Assembly: GCA_021737645.1 (NCBI GenBank)
Contig: JAIPDO010000009.1
Coordinates: forward strand, 20,984 to 84,983
Direction: 5' to 3'
DNA: 64,000 nucleotides
DNA from: Desulfarculaceae bacterium
Lineage (GTDB): Bacteria; Desulfobacterota; Desulfarculia; Desulfarculales; Desulfarculaceae
Shown: piece by piece, positions 36,154 through 44,503 of the stretch
Layout: each line of letters starts with the position of its first letter
How positions within the stretch are numbered: the first letter of the stretch is position 1
The notes under the pieces: generated by a model
What the model was told of the DNA's origin: nothing
What the model saw: the letters and a program-made list of their open reading frames with translations, nothing else
Databases searched by the model: none
Made by a program: the position numbers and the translations under genes

Positions 36154-36543
36154 ATGAAGTCCATCAAGTTAATCGCCGTGGCGCTGTTGCTGGGCTGTTC
36201 CTTGTTTATGGCCGCCCAGGCCCAGGCCTACGCCATCTACAACGATACGGATAAAGAGGTCTGTATAAACAAGTGGTACAACATCCTCAATTGTCACGTC
36301 ACCGTGGGCGCGCACAGCAAATACAACGGTGAGCACGGCGCGGGCCTGGATCATGTTTATGCCTCGTGGAGCGGAAGCAACCAAATGTGCCACACTACCA
36401 ACAAGTTCAACATCCCCAAGGGCGGCTATATCAAAATCCATGATTCCGAGGTCAAGATCTACGACCACCACGACCACCACAAGAAATCCATGCCCGTTGA
36501 AGAAGTGCCTTGTCCCAGATTGATGGGCCCCAAAAAGGACTAG
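36154..36543 (+). CDS. Small exported Cys/His-rich protein
   Basis: This 129-aa protein has a signal peptide (KLIAVALLLGCSLFMAAQAQA) and starts after AGGAGGGTAA. The mature part begins AYAIYNDTDKEVCINKWYNILNCHVTVGAHSKYNGEHGAGLDHVYASW and contains a His/Asp cluster KIYDHHDHHKKS that might bind metal. Four mature cysteines could pair. No family was recognised. It lies 46 bases after the HicB-like gene on the same strand. Confidence 0.7.
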   Translation: MKSIKLIAVALLLGCSLFMAAQAQAYAIYNDTDKEVCINKWYNILNCHVTVGAHSKYNGEHGAGLDHVYASWSGSNQMCHTTNKFNIPKGGYIKIHDSEVKIYDHHDHHKKSMPVEEVPCPRLMGPKKD

Positions 36544-36632
36544 CCGCCCTCAAATACGCCAGGTTTTATAGGATGTTTCATGGTGGTCTGGTTTTGCCGT
36601 TTATTCATGCGGCAATTTGGCTGCAATGAATT

Positions 36633-36950
36633 GTCGGGTTTCGCTTCGCTCTACCCAACCTACGCCAATCTATATTTGTGATGAAACAAACGCCTGAATT
36701 TAATCGCGGCACAGACACGTGGTGCTAGGCTAGGCGGCGGCAAGCGCAGACCGCAGGCGTATTGCTGATACGCCGAGGTCTAAGCGATGCCGCCAACGCA
36801 GCATAGCGCCACGTGGCGAAGCTGGGCGGCACAGTCAGGTGTTCGTGGGCAAGGCGTCCGGCGAGCGAAAGGCGCAGCTGTAGCCAGGCCTACAGCGAGC
36901 CTTGAGCGATGCCGGCAACACCGCCCACGGGCAGCTGATGAAGCCGCCCG
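36633..36950. repeat. Repeat block: family 1 hairpin and two family 3 elements in tandem
   Basis: A family 1 hairpin at 36633-36659 (GTCGGGTTTCGCTTCGCTCTACCCAAC) is followed by family 3 elements at 36716-36827 and 36836-36950. In the first, CACGTGGTGCTA (36716-36727) pairs with TAGCGCCACGTG (36804-36815), inner GGCGGC with GCCGCC, and centre GGCGTAT with ATACGCC. The second nearly matches 32404-32510. This fills the 36544-36957 gap, and the last copy abuts the Smr gene stop. Confidence 0.8.
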
Positions 36951-36957
36951 CCGCCGC

Positions 36958-37686
36958 CTACCACTTGCGTCCCTTAGGACCACTCCACTTCCGCAAAAGT
37001 AAATACATGGCGCCCGCCCCGCCGTCGATTGGCCGGGCAGTGCAAAAAGCCAGCACCTTGCGGGCGAAGCGCTTGTGCTCCAGCCAGGCGGCCAGCCCCT
37101 GCTTGAGTACCGGCACCCCGCCGGGCGAGCCCTTGCCCCGGCCGTGCACCAACAGCACATGCCGGAAGCCCCGAGCCACCGCGCTGTCCACGAAGTCGGC
37201 CACCTCGCCCTGGGCGTCGCTGAGGCCCAGGCCGTGCAGGTCCAGATGGTCCTGGATGGGGAAGGCCCCCTGGGCCAGGCGCTCCATCAGCTCCGGCCCC
37301 ACCCCGGTGGCTTGGCCGCTGACGTACTCGTCACTCATGCGCAGATCGAAATCGCCGCTGCCGCTGATCAGCTCGGCCAGGTGGGCCATGACCTCCAGCT
37401 CCTCGTCCACCGCCTGGCCCAGGTTGGCCGGGTTGGGGGGCGGGGCCTTGGGAACGGGGCGCTGGTCGCCGGGCAGTTGGTCCACCCCGGACATGGCCAT
37501 GGAGAACAGGGCCTGTTCGTCCTCGGGGGCGTCCTCCTTCTTCTTGGGCGTTGGAGGCTCGGCGGGCGCGGCCTGAGGCTTGGCGGTCTTCTTCAGCTCC
37601 TTGCCAAGGGCGGCAAAGGGGGAATTGAAGGCCTGCTCCTTGGGCGGGGCAGGGGAGGCGGTTTTTTTCTTTTTCTTTTTGGCCAT
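36958..37686 (-). CDS. Smr-domain protein
   Basis: This 242-aa protein starts at the ATG at 37686 (MAKKKKKKTASPAPPKEQAF); the longer track ORF reads back into the divergent gene. A basic head and a Pro/Ala-rich low-complexity region fill residues 1-90. A C-terminal Smr domain follows with the hallmark DLHGLGLSDAQGEVADFVDSAVARGFRHVLLVHGRGKGSPGGVPVLKQGLAAWL (DLHG and HGRG motifs). Smr domains are nucleases or nucleic-acid binding modules, in bacteria linked to ribosome rescue and mRNA cleavage. It is divergent from the DUF3786 gene. Confidence 0.9.
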   Translation of the reverse strand: MAKKKKKKTASPAPPKEQAFNSPFAALGKELKKTAKPQAAPAEPPTPKKKEDAPEDEQALFSMAMSGVDQLPGDQRPVPKAPPPNPANLGQAVDEELEVMAHLAELISGSGDFDLRMSDEYVSGQATGVGPELMERLAQGAFPIQDHLDLHGLGLSDAQGEVADFVDSAVARGFRHVLLVHGRGKGSPGGVPVLKQGLAAWLEHKRFARKVLAFCTARPIDGGAGAMYLLLRKWSGPKGRKW

Positions 37687-37791
37687 GGTCCAACTATAGC
37701 CCTTGGCCGGGGAGCGCGCCAAATCCTCGACATCGCCCCGCTCCTCGGCTACATTGAAAGCCAGCCAACAACCACCAGCGAGGAGCGAGAC

Positions 37792-38418
37792 ATGGCCCGG
37801 GTGGACGATTATCAAAAAAGCTTTGACCTGGCCGCCGAAGAGCTGGCCCAGCGCGACTGGGCCGAGGTTGCCCGGCAGGCCGGAGCCACGGCGGCGGACG
37901 ACGCCAGCTATCTGGAAATGAACTATCTGGGCCGCCCGGTGCGGGTAAGCGCCCCGCCCATTACCGTGGCGGCCCTTGACGACGGACCAGAGATCCCCCT
38001 GGCCGAGCAGGCCCTGATCCTGCACTACCTGGTCAACGCCGACGGCACCGAGCCCACCGGCGAGTGGATCACCTACCGCGAGGTGGAGGCGGGCGAGTTC
38101 TACTGGTCGGCCTTTGTGAAAAGGGCCAAGGCCCCCTTGGTGGGCTTTTTCGGCGAGCGCCCCGAGCTACTCACCGAGCTGGCCCCCCTGGTGGGCGGCG
38201 AGGGGCCGGGCGTTACCGGCGACGCCTCGGTGATCGTGCGGGCCTTCCCCATGGTGCCCATCCAGTTGGTGCTGTGGGCCGGGGACGACGAGTTCCCGCC
38301 GGACGGCAACCTGCTCTTTGACCGCACCATCGGCCGCTATCTGTCCACCGAGGACATCGCCCTCACCGCGGGCATGCCCATCTATAAGATGATGGCCCTG
38401 TCCCACCAAAGAGGCTAA
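37792..38418 (+). CDS. DUF3786 family protein
   Basis: This 208-aa protein starts at the ATG at 37792, after AGGAGCGAG. The sequence fits the DUF3786 pattern found in anaerobes: YLEMNYLGRPVRVSAPP, ILHYLVNADGTEPTGEWITYREVEAGEFYWSAFVKRAKAPLVGFFGERPELL, FPMVPIQLVLWAGDDEFPPDGNLLFDRTIGRYLSTEDIALTAGMPIY. The family often co-occurs with corrinoid or CO dehydrogenase functions, which fits cooC 0.9 kb downstream; the link here is inference. No cofactor motif was seen. It is divergent from the Smr gene, with about 105 bases between. Confidence 0.85.
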   Translation: MARVDDYQKSFDLAAEELAQRDWAEVARQAGATAADDASYLEMNYLGRPVRVSAPPITVAALDDGPEIPLAEQALILHYLVNADGTEPTGEWITYREVEAGEFYWSAFVKRAKAPLVGFFGERPELLTELAPLVGGEGPGVTGDASVIVRAFPMVPIQLVLWAGDDEFPPDGNLLFDRTIGRYLSTEDIALTAGMPIYKMMALSHQRG

Positions 38419-38426
38419 CCTCGGTT

Positions 38427-38523
38427 CCGGCGCGCAAAAGGCAACGCTGCCATGCGTAGTCTACCTACGCCGAGGACCGAGTGACGCCGACAACGCAGCC
38501 ATGCGGAGTTTGGCGCAGCCGAA
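38427..38523. repeat. Diverged copy of the long inverted-repeat element (family 3)
   Basis: GGCGCGCAAAAGGCAACGC ... CGAGTGACGCCGACAACGCAGCCATGCGGAGTTTGGCGCAGCC keeps the GCCGACAACGC block and end complementarity. After it, GGGCCCCCCGGAATTAACCGGGGAGCCC (38531-38558) is a strong hairpin, perhaps the end of the DUF3786 transcript. The remaining stretch to 38934 shows no gene. Confidence 0.55.
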
Positions 38524-38934
38524 AAAAGGAGGGCCCCCCGGAATTAACCGGGGAGCCCATAGCAAGGAGGGGGAGAGAAGAAAAGAGGGCGGTTCGGTTG
38601 CCGGCCCGGAGGACTTGGCTGGGTCAAGGCCTGGGCGTCCGGGACTTGGCAGGCGTTGTTCGCCTTGATGTGGCAGCGGCCTCACCGCTCATGCCCTTAA
38701 CTTATTGCAGATACCGTGCCTACCGGGCCGTTTGGCGTCAAATGTAGTTATTACCGCCACCTGGGCCAAAGGCCCACCGCAAAAGACCCGGCGCGGTGCA
38801 TAAAAAAGTGACGGCTGCGGGCCCTAGTGCACAGCCTTTACCCACCCGGCGGGCCGCTTGCATTCCCCGGATAAAGTCCTACAGTATTAGATAGCGGCTT
38901 TGAGCCGTTTGTTTTTGCCAGTCGGGAGAAGAGC

Positions 38935-39243
38935 ATGAGCGGCGAACACGAAAAAAACGAGAGCTGTGGTTGCGGCTGTGGCTGCGGCGACACCACCCCC
39001 CTGAACACCGAGCTGGCCCGGCGCTGGCGCGAGGCCCCGGACGACGAAGCGGTGTGCCCCTGCGCCGGGGTGGACAAGGGCGCGGTAAAGGCGGCCATCG
39101 CCGCCGGGGCATACACCGCGCCGTTGGTAAAGGCCATGACCGGCGTGGGCCGGGAGTTGGATTGCCGTGAGCGGCGGCAGTGCTCAGCCGACCTGGAGGT
39201 GCTGGTGGCCCTGTACGCGGGCGAACAAGTGAGCTTTTGTTGA
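38935..39243 (+). CDS. BFD-like [2Fe-2S] protein with a CGCGCGCG head
   Basis: This small protein (102 aa) begins with a Cys-Gly run, ESCGCGCGCGDTT, that could bind metal. The C-terminal part VCPCAGVDKGAVKAAIAAGAYTAPLVKAMTGVGRELDCRERRQCSADLEVLVALY resembles the bacterioferritin-associated ferredoxin (BFD) helix pair, where CxC and a distal Cys pair hold a [2Fe-2S] cluster. The cluster spacing here (C-x5-C at the end) differs from classic BFD (C-x2-C). It lies 46 bases before cooC on the same strand and could act in metal delivery or redox during CO dehydrogenase maturation. Confidence 0.75.
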   Translation: MSGEHEKNESCGCGCGCGDTTPLNTELARRWREAPDDEAVCPCAGVDKGAVKAAIAAGAYTAPLVKAMTGVGRELDCRERRQCSADLEVLVALYAGEQVSFC

Positions 39244-39289
39244 AATTACCGGCAAGCAGCCGGACCCTTTTAGCCATTCGAGGTGAGCG

Positions 39290-40063
39290 ATGAAGATTGC
39301 GGTAAGCGGTAAAGGCGGCGTGGGCAAAACCACCTTCTCGGCCATGCTGGCCAGGGCCCTGGCCGAAAAGGGCCTCAAGGTGCTGGCGGTGGACGCCGAC
39401 CCCGACGCCAACCTGGGCCAGGCCCTGGGATTCCCGGACTACCAGAAGCTGGTGCCGGTGAGCGAAATGAAGTCGCTCATCGCCGAGCGCACCAACAGCG
39501 ACGGTGAAAACTGGGGCACCTACTTCAAGCTCAACCCCACGGTGAACGACCTGCCCGAAAAGCTCAGCGTGGAGCACAACGGGGTGCGCCTGATGGTCAT
39601 GGGCACGGTGAAAAAGGGCGGCGGCGGCTGCATCTGCCCGGCCTCCACCATGCTCAAGGCGCTCATGGCCCATCTGGTGCTGCTTAGCAAAGAGGTCTTG
39701 ATCCTGGACATGGAGGCGGGCCTGGAGCACCTGGGCCGGGGCACCAGCCAGGGGGTGGACTTCCTTATCGTGGTGGTGGAACCTGGGCGCCGCTCGGTGG
39801 ACACCGCCGAGCACATCAGGCAGTTGGCCGGAGATATCGGCCTGACCAAGGTCTTGATCGTGGGCAACAAGATTCGCTCCGACAAGGACGAGGAGTATTT
39901 GAAGCAGACCCTCAAGGGCTTCGACTTCCTGGGCTTCATGCGCTACGACGAAGAAATCATCGAGGCGGACATGGAGGCCAAGTGCCCCACCGATGTGGCC
40001 ATGACCTCCAAGGCCGCGGTGACGGCTATGGCCGACACCCTCATCGCCGAATCGGAAAAATAA
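39290..40063 (+). CDS. cooC: CooC-type CO dehydrogenase nickel-maturation ATPase
   Basis: This 257-aa P-loop ATPase is of the MinD/SIMIBI class that inserts nickel into the C-cluster of CO dehydrogenase. It has the deviant Walker A motif GKGGVGKTT, DADPDANLGQALG, the conserved cysteine pair CIC (in GGGGCICPASTML) that binds Ni or Zn at the dimer interface, DMEAGLEHLGRGTSQGVD and VGNKI. It differs from ParA/Soj by the DMEAG motif and the CxC. It suggests the organism has CO dehydrogenase/acetyl-CoA synthase, which is not in the window. A terminator follows. Confidence 0.93.
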   Translation: MKIAVSGKGGVGKTTFSAMLARALAEKGLKVLAVDADPDANLGQALGFPDYQKLVPVSEMKSLIAERTNSDGENWGTYFKLNPTVNDLPEKLSVEHNGVRLMVMGTVKKGGGGCICPASTMLKALMAHLVLLSKEVLILDMEAGLEHLGRGTSQGVDFLIVVVEPGRRSVDTAEHIRQLAGDIGLTKVLIVGNKIRSDKDEEYLKQTLKGFDFLGFMRYDEEIIEADMEAKCPTDVAMTSKAAVTAMADTLIAESEK

Positions 40064-40077
40064 ACTCGCCCATACCC

Positions 40078-40115
40078 GCGCCCGCCGCCGCACTCCGGTG
40101 GCGGGCGCGCTTTTT
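40078..40115 (+). terminator. Rho-independent terminator after cooC
   Basis: GCGCCCGCC (40078-40086) pairs with GGCGGGCGC (40100-40108), followed by TTTTT. It lies 14 bases after the cooC stop. Confidence 0.9.
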
Positions 40116-40196
40116 CCCACCCCTTGCCCCACCGTCTGGTGTGGGCTATATTTGCCTCGCATTACAACCAGTTAACTTACATTCTTGTAAGGGGCC

Positions 40197-40628
40197 ATGG
40201 CCGAACCCGAGCTTATCTTTTTCTACGGCACCCTGATGCTGCCCTATCCCACCCTGGGCCATCTGGGGGTGGAGCGCATGCTCGCCTACCAGGGCTGGGA
40301 CGCGGTGGCCGGGCGGCTCTACAGTCTGGGCCGCTACCCGGCCCTGACCACCGAGCCCGGTTCGGTGCGCGGCCAGGTTTTCGAGCTGACCGACCCGGCG
40401 GCCCTGGCGGTGCTGGACCGCTTCGAGGACTATCGCCCCCACGACCCGGCGGACTCGGAATATTTGCGCAAGCTCTTGCCCCTGGCCGGGCGCGAAGCCG
40501 CCGCCTGGGTGTATGTATTCAACCGCCCCACCCATGGCCTGTCCCCTGTGCCAAGCGGCGACTGGGCCGCCCACCAGGGCCAAACTTTGGAGTGGGATGA
40601 CTTTTTCACCTCCCGCACAGTAGAATAG
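40197..40628 (+). CDS. Gamma-glutamylcyclotransferase-like (GGCT/AIG2 family) protein
   Basis: This 143-aa protein has the family fold: N-terminal FFYGTLMLPYPTLGHLG, then GRLYSLGRYPALTTEPGSVRGQVFELTDPAALAVLDRFEDY (glycine-rich turn and the conserved Glu/Asp region) and AWVYVFNR. The family removes gamma-glutamyl groups as 5-oxoproline from peptides or amines. The substrate is not readable. It starts just after GTAAGGGGCC. It lies 24 bases ahead of the AsmA gene on the same strand and may share its transcript. Confidence 0.88.
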   Translation: MAEPELIFFYGTLMLPYPTLGHLGVERMLAYQGWDAVAGRLYSLGRYPALTTEPGSVRGQVFELTDPAALAVLDRFEDYRPHDPADSEYLRKLLPLAGREAAAWVYVFNRPTHGLSPVPSGDWAAHQGQTLEWDDFFTSRTVE

Positions 40629-40652
40629 AAACCACTTTCCTCAAGCGGGCTG

Positions 40653-42173
40653 GTGGTGGTGTTCAAGCGCTTCGTCAAATACCTGTTGCTGTTTTTGGCC
40701 GCCCTGGCCCTGGCCTGGCTGGTGGTGTACTTGGCTGGCTGGAGCATACCCGCCGATTTTTTGCGGGCCAGCCTCACCCGGGAACTCAACGAAGACCTGG
40801 CCCCCCTGCGCCTCACGCTGGAGGGGCCCATCCGCCTGACCCCCACCTTGACCCCCACCGTAAGCATGTCCCAGATCAAGGTGGTGCGCCCCAACCCCAA
40901 GCTGCCTGTAATCACCCTGGGCTGCCTGAGCATCAAGGTGTCTCTGGTTTCCCTGCTGGGCGGCGACGTGAACCTGGAAAACGTGACCATAAGCGACATG
41001 CGCTTGCCCCTGGCCCCGGAGCCGGGGCGCAAACAGGAAGCGGCCCTGCATTTTTCCCATATCTCAGGCCGCCTGCTCATCTCGGGCCAACAGGCCAGTC
41101 TGGAGAACTTGGTGCTGCGCCTGGACCGGAGCAGCCTCACCGGCCGGGCGACCCTGGACACCAAGCCAGACCCGCCCAAGCTGGTCATCCATCTGGAATC
41201 CCCCCAGGCCGACCTGGACAGCCTGGCCCATGTGGTGGCCCTGGAAGACGAGGGCACCCGCCCGGCCCCGGAGCGGCGGCGTGCCTTGCTGGACACCTTG
41301 GACAACCTGGTCGACAGAATCATCAAAACGGTGCAGGGAGAACTGATTTTAAAGGCCAACCACGTGATCTGGAAGAAAAAGGCCGCGGGCCGGGGAGAGC
41401 TGCACATCACAGCCAAGAACCGCCGCCTGGCCATCGAGCGCCTGGAGTTGGGGCTGCCGGGGGGCAAGATTTCTATGCGTAACGCCATCTGGCCCGACGG
41501 AGGCGGCCTTGGCTCCAGCCTGGACTTGGAGATCAGAAACTTCTCCTACGGCTTCCTCACCCGCGAGAAGCCCAAGGGACCCATGCGCTCCCAAGGGGTG
41601 TTATCGATGCGCCTTTCCCTGATCTCCCAGGCCCCCAAGGCGAGCGACCTTCTCGGCAGGGCGGACGGGGTGTTCCAGGTGGGCCTCTGGCCCAAGGATC
41701 TGGAGACCGCATCTTTCGACCTTTGGGCGGCAAACCTGCTTTTCGCCCTGTTGGACTCCCTGGCCGCCAAAACCGGCTCCCACGTCAACTGCGCGGTGGG
41801 TAATTTTGTCATGGAAAAAGGCCTGATGACCAGCAAGGAGCTGATCATCGATACCAGCAAGGTAAGGGTCAGCGGCGAGGCCAAGCTGAATTTCGCCAAA
41901 CGCACCATCACGGTGAAACTGCAGCCCCGGGCCAAGCAGCCCCAGTTTTTCAACCTGGAGACGCCGATTCATATAAGCGGCACCTTTGAACAGGCTTCGG
42001 CCGGGGTGAGCCCCGGCGGGCTGGTGGGCTCGGTTATCAATTTCGCCACCAGCCCGGTGTTCGCCCCCCTGCGCCGCCTGTTCGGCGACACCCTGCCCGA
42101 AGCGGGCAAGGACGTCTGCCGCAGCCCCCAAACCTGGCCTCCGGCGGTGGCAAAAAGCCCGGCAAACGAGTAG
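40653..42173 (+). CDS. AsmA-family protein
   Basis: This 506-aa envelope protein has an N-terminal membrane anchor (VKYLLLFLAALALAWLVVYLAGW) and a long periplasmic part typical of AsmA/TamB-like lipid-transport proteins. The N-terminal AsmA block is LTREL...LRLTLEGPIRLTPTLTPTVSMSQIKVVRPNPK...VSLVSLLGGDVNLENVTISDM. The C-terminal block is VNCAVGNFVMEKGLMTSKELIIDTSKVRVSGEAKLNFAKRTITVKLQPRAKQPQFFNLETPIHISGTFEQ. Such proteins are proposed to bridge lipids to the outer membrane, indicating a diderm cell. The start is a GTG with no better ATG nearby. The tail is Pro/Ala-rich. Confidence 0.88.
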   Translation: MVVFKRFVKYLLLFLAALALAWLVVYLAGWSIPADFLRASLTRELNEDLAPLRLTLEGPIRLTPTLTPTVSMSQIKVVRPNPKLPVITLGCLSIKVSLVSLLGGDVNLENVTISDMRLPLAPEPGRKQEAALHFSHISGRLLISGQQASLENLVLRLDRSSLTGRATLDTKPDPPKLVIHLESPQADLDSLAHVVALEDEGTRPAPERRRALLDTLDNLVDRIIKTVQGELILKANHVIWKKKAAGRGELHITAKNRRLAIERLELGLPGGKISMRNAIWPDGGGLGSSLDLEIRNFSYGFLTREKPKGPMRSQGVLSMRLSLISQAPKASDLLGRADGVFQVGLWPKDLETASFDLWAANLLFALLDSLAAKTGSHVNCAVGNFVMEKGLMTSKELIIDTSKVRVSGEAKLNFAKRTITVKLQPRAKQPQFFNLETPIHISGTFEQASAGVSPGGLVGSVINFATSPVFAPLRRLFGDTLPEAGKDVCRSPQTWPPAVAKSPANE

Positions 42174-42300
42174 CGTCTTCATGCTTGTGTGTTTTAATAC
42201 CTCACTTTTGGCTTATAATTGCACCTGATGCTTTTTCACTGTTTGCGCCAGCCGCCCGTTCTAGATAGTCGCGCGTGGCTTCTTGTGACAGGGGAGCGCC

Positions 42301-43662
42301 TTGGAAGTTAGCCTGGACATCCGCACCCTCTTCGCCGCTCTTTCGATTGTGCTGGCTTGTCTGGCGGCGGCTTTTTCCTTCGTCTTGTTTACCCAAAAGA
42401 CCTATCCGGGATTCAAACAGTGGACTCTTGCCTCCCTGGCCATGGCCTTGGGTTACCTGTTTATTGTTCTGCGCGGCCCGGTGCCCGTATTGGTTTCCAT
42501 CATGGTGGGCAATATGCTGCTTGTCGTGGGTTCATCACTGACCTTCGACGGCACCCGCGGCTTTCTGGGCCTCAAACCATGCCCCAAATTCCAGGTAATC
42601 ATTCCCATTGCCTGCCTGGCCGGACTAGTCTGGTTCTATTGGGTGGATGAGTTCATCGGCATGCGAGCGATGGTGGTAAGCGTGGCGGGGGCTATCTTAC
42701 TCTTCCCCGTGGCCTGGATGTTTATCTCTCATTCCCCCCGGGGACACCGCCCGCTGTATCTGGGCACCGGCATCATTTTTACTCTGTTCAGCTTGGCGAT
42801 TGTGTTGCGCGGGGCCGACGTGGTCGCCGCGGGTTACAATTTCAAGCTGTTTGCCCAAAGCAATCTTCAAGCATCCTTCTTTGTCTTTTTGATCTTGTTA
42901 CAGGCATCGTCGTTTATCGGCCTGCTGCTCATGAACAGCCAGCGCATGAGCAGCGAACTCCGCCAATCCCGCGCCGAGCTGGCCGCCAACGTTGAAAACA
43001 TGGAACGTATACTCGACTTTCTGCCCGACCCCGCCTGGGTGGTGGACCGCCGGGGCCGGGTGACCCACTGGAACCAGGCCATGGAGCGCCTCACCGGGGT
43101 CCCCGCCGCCCAGGTCTTGGGCAAGGGCGAGTACGAACACGCCCTGCCCCTGTACGGCGAGCGGCGGCCCTGCCTCGTCGACCTTATGCTCAAGCACGAT
43201 CCCGAGTGGGAAACGCGCTACCAGAACCTGGAGCGCCGGGGAGAGATGCTGGCCACCTCGGAGTCCTTCCTGCCCAAGCTTGGAGAGAAGGGGACCTACG
43301 TTGCCGGCTCGGCCACTTGCCTGTTGGACGACCAGGGTCGGGTGTCCGGGGCCATCGAAACCCTGCGCGACATCACCGAGGCCAAGCGCAGCCAGCAGGA
43401 ACGCGAGAAGCTGATCGCCGAGCTCACCGCCGCCCTTGAAAAAGTCAAGACCCTAAAAGGCCTCATCCCCATCTGCTCCCACTGCAAGAGCATCCGCCGC
43501 GACGAGGGCTATTGGGAGCAGCTGGAGACTTTCTTCTCCGACCACGCCGAGGTGGAGTTCAGCCACGGCATATGCCCCGATTGCCTGGAAAAATATTATC
43601 AGGACTTCAAGCACCCGCCCGATGAGTTAGGGGATGGGGACCACTCCGATGACGTTGGGTAG
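42301..43662 (+). CDS. Membrane sensor: 7-helix N-terminus, PAS domain, C-terminal Cys-rich zinc ribbon
   Basis: This 453-aa protein has about seven membrane helices in residues 1-215 (TTG start at 42301). A PAS domain follows at about 235-370 (RILDFLPDPAWVVDRRGRVTHWNQAMERLTGVP; ETLRDITEAKRSQ), then a short coiled coil and a C-terminal LIPICSHCKSIRRDEGYWEQLETFFSDHAEVEFSHGICPDCLEKYYQDF with two CxxC pairs, probably a zinc site. No kinase or cyclase output was seen, so the Cys-rich tail may be the output or a partner-binding module. Its last 36 bases overlap the convergent gene at 43627. The decayed gene at 28779 carries the same tail. Confidence 0.85.
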   Translation: MEVSLDIRTLFAALSIVLACLAAAFSFVLFTQKTYPGFKQWTLASLAMALGYLFIVLRGPVPVLVSIMVGNMLLVVGSSLTFDGTRGFLGLKPCPKFQVIIPIACLAGLVWFYWVDEFIGMRAMVVSVAGAILLFPVAWMFISHSPRGHRPLYLGTGIIFTLFSLAIVLRGADVVAAGYNFKLFAQSNLQASFFVFLILLQASSFIGLLLMNSQRMSSELRQSRAELAANVENMERILDFLPDPAWVVDRRGRVTHWNQAMERLTGVPAAQVLGKGEYEHALPLYGERRPCLVDLMLKHDPEWETRYQNLERRGEMLATSESFLPKLGEKGTYVAGSATCLLDDQGRVSGAIETLRDITEAKRSQQEREKLIAELTAALEKVKTLKGLIPICSHCKSIRRDEGYWEQLETFFSDHAEVEFSHGICPDCLEKYYQDFKHPPDELGDGDHSDDVG

Positions 43663-44490
43663 GGCCCACTGCTCGGTGTTGGCCTGGGTCTGTTCGGGCC
43701 GGGAGCCGAAGCTGCCCACCACGCTTATCTCCCGGTCACCCTCCTTGGCGTAGAGAGTGGCCTCGGGCCCGCCCTCCACGTACATGGCCGCCCGCAGCCC
43801 AAGAGGCAGGGCCAGCAGGCGCTCAACCATCTTGGTCATGGGGTAGACCTCCCGGCAGATCATAAACAACACCCGCCCCCGGTGGTCCTGGCCCACCATG
43901 GCGCTGGACCATTTTTGATCCTCGCGTTTCCACAGGTTCTTTCCAGCGGGCGTGAACAATCGGTAGTTCTGGATCAGGGCGGCGTAGCGGAGGCGGAGGC
44001 GGCCGATGGGGGTCTGGGTGAGGTCATAAAGACGCACCGGAGGCAGACCCCGCTTTAGGGGGTCCAGGGCCAACAGGGCGTTTTGCCCCTTGGCCGGGCG
44101 GGGGTTGTTCACGTAGCCCTTGGCTAGCATTAGCCCCACGCTGGTGAGTTGGTCCTTCATGTACATGGAGGCGTTGATCACCGCCGTCAGGCCGAACTCG
44201 CGGCTCCACTCGCGGGCGGTGCGGGCCTTGCCGCCGCGGTTGCCCGCGCACAGCAGGCGAAAGGCGAAGCGGGCTGGGTCTATCCTGAGCACCACCAGCT
44301 CCGGGCGCGGCGATGGGCCGGAGCCTTCCAGGGCGAAGCGGGCACTTTCCAGGCCGGGCCGCCAAGGCTGCCAGGGGCCGGCGGCCAGCGAGGGCAGGGC
44401 GAAAGCAAGCGCCAACAGCATGGCCGAAAACAAAAACGGCGCACGCCGCAGGGCCTTTCGCCTGCCGCCTATGCGCCCGTTACGCCTCAT
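43627..44490 (-). CDS. Phosphodiester glycosidase family (NAGPA/DUF2233) exported protein
   Basis: This 287-aa exported protein has an Arg-rich start and a signal peptide (PFLFSAMLLALAFALPSLAAGP). The body matches the NAGPA domain: VLRIDPARFAFRLLCAGNRGGKARTAREWSREFGLTAVINASMYMKDQLTSVGLMLAKGYVNNP, GRVLFMICREVYPMTKMVERLLALPLGLRAAMYVEGGPEATLY. Relatives remove terminal sugars from phosphodiester-linked glycans; the substrate here is unknown. It overlaps the convergent PAS-sensor gene by 36 bases at its 3' end and lies 13 bases downstream of gpsA, so it may be in the gyrA-gpsA transcript. Confidence 0.88.
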   Translation of the reverse strand: MRRNGRIGGRRKALRRAPFLFSAMLLALAFALPSLAAGPWQPWRPGLESARFALEGSGPSPRPELVVLRIDPARFAFRLLCAGNRGGKARTAREWSREFGLTAVINASMYMKDQLTSVGLMLAKGYVNNPRPAKGQNALLALDPLKRGLPPVRLYDLTQTPIGRLRLRYAALIQNYRLFTPAGKNLWKREDQKWSSAMVGQDHRGRVLFMICREVYPMTKMVERLLALPLGLRAAMYVEGGPEATLYAKEGDREISVVGSFGSRPEQTQANTEQWALPNVIGVVPIP

Positions 44491-44503
44491 AGCTAAGCTT
44501 TGT

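Noticed and set aside
39290-40063. ParA/Soj candidate to go with the parS sites
   Set aside because: CxC motif and DMEAG block fit CooC, and it is 20 kb from parS without a parB neighbour.
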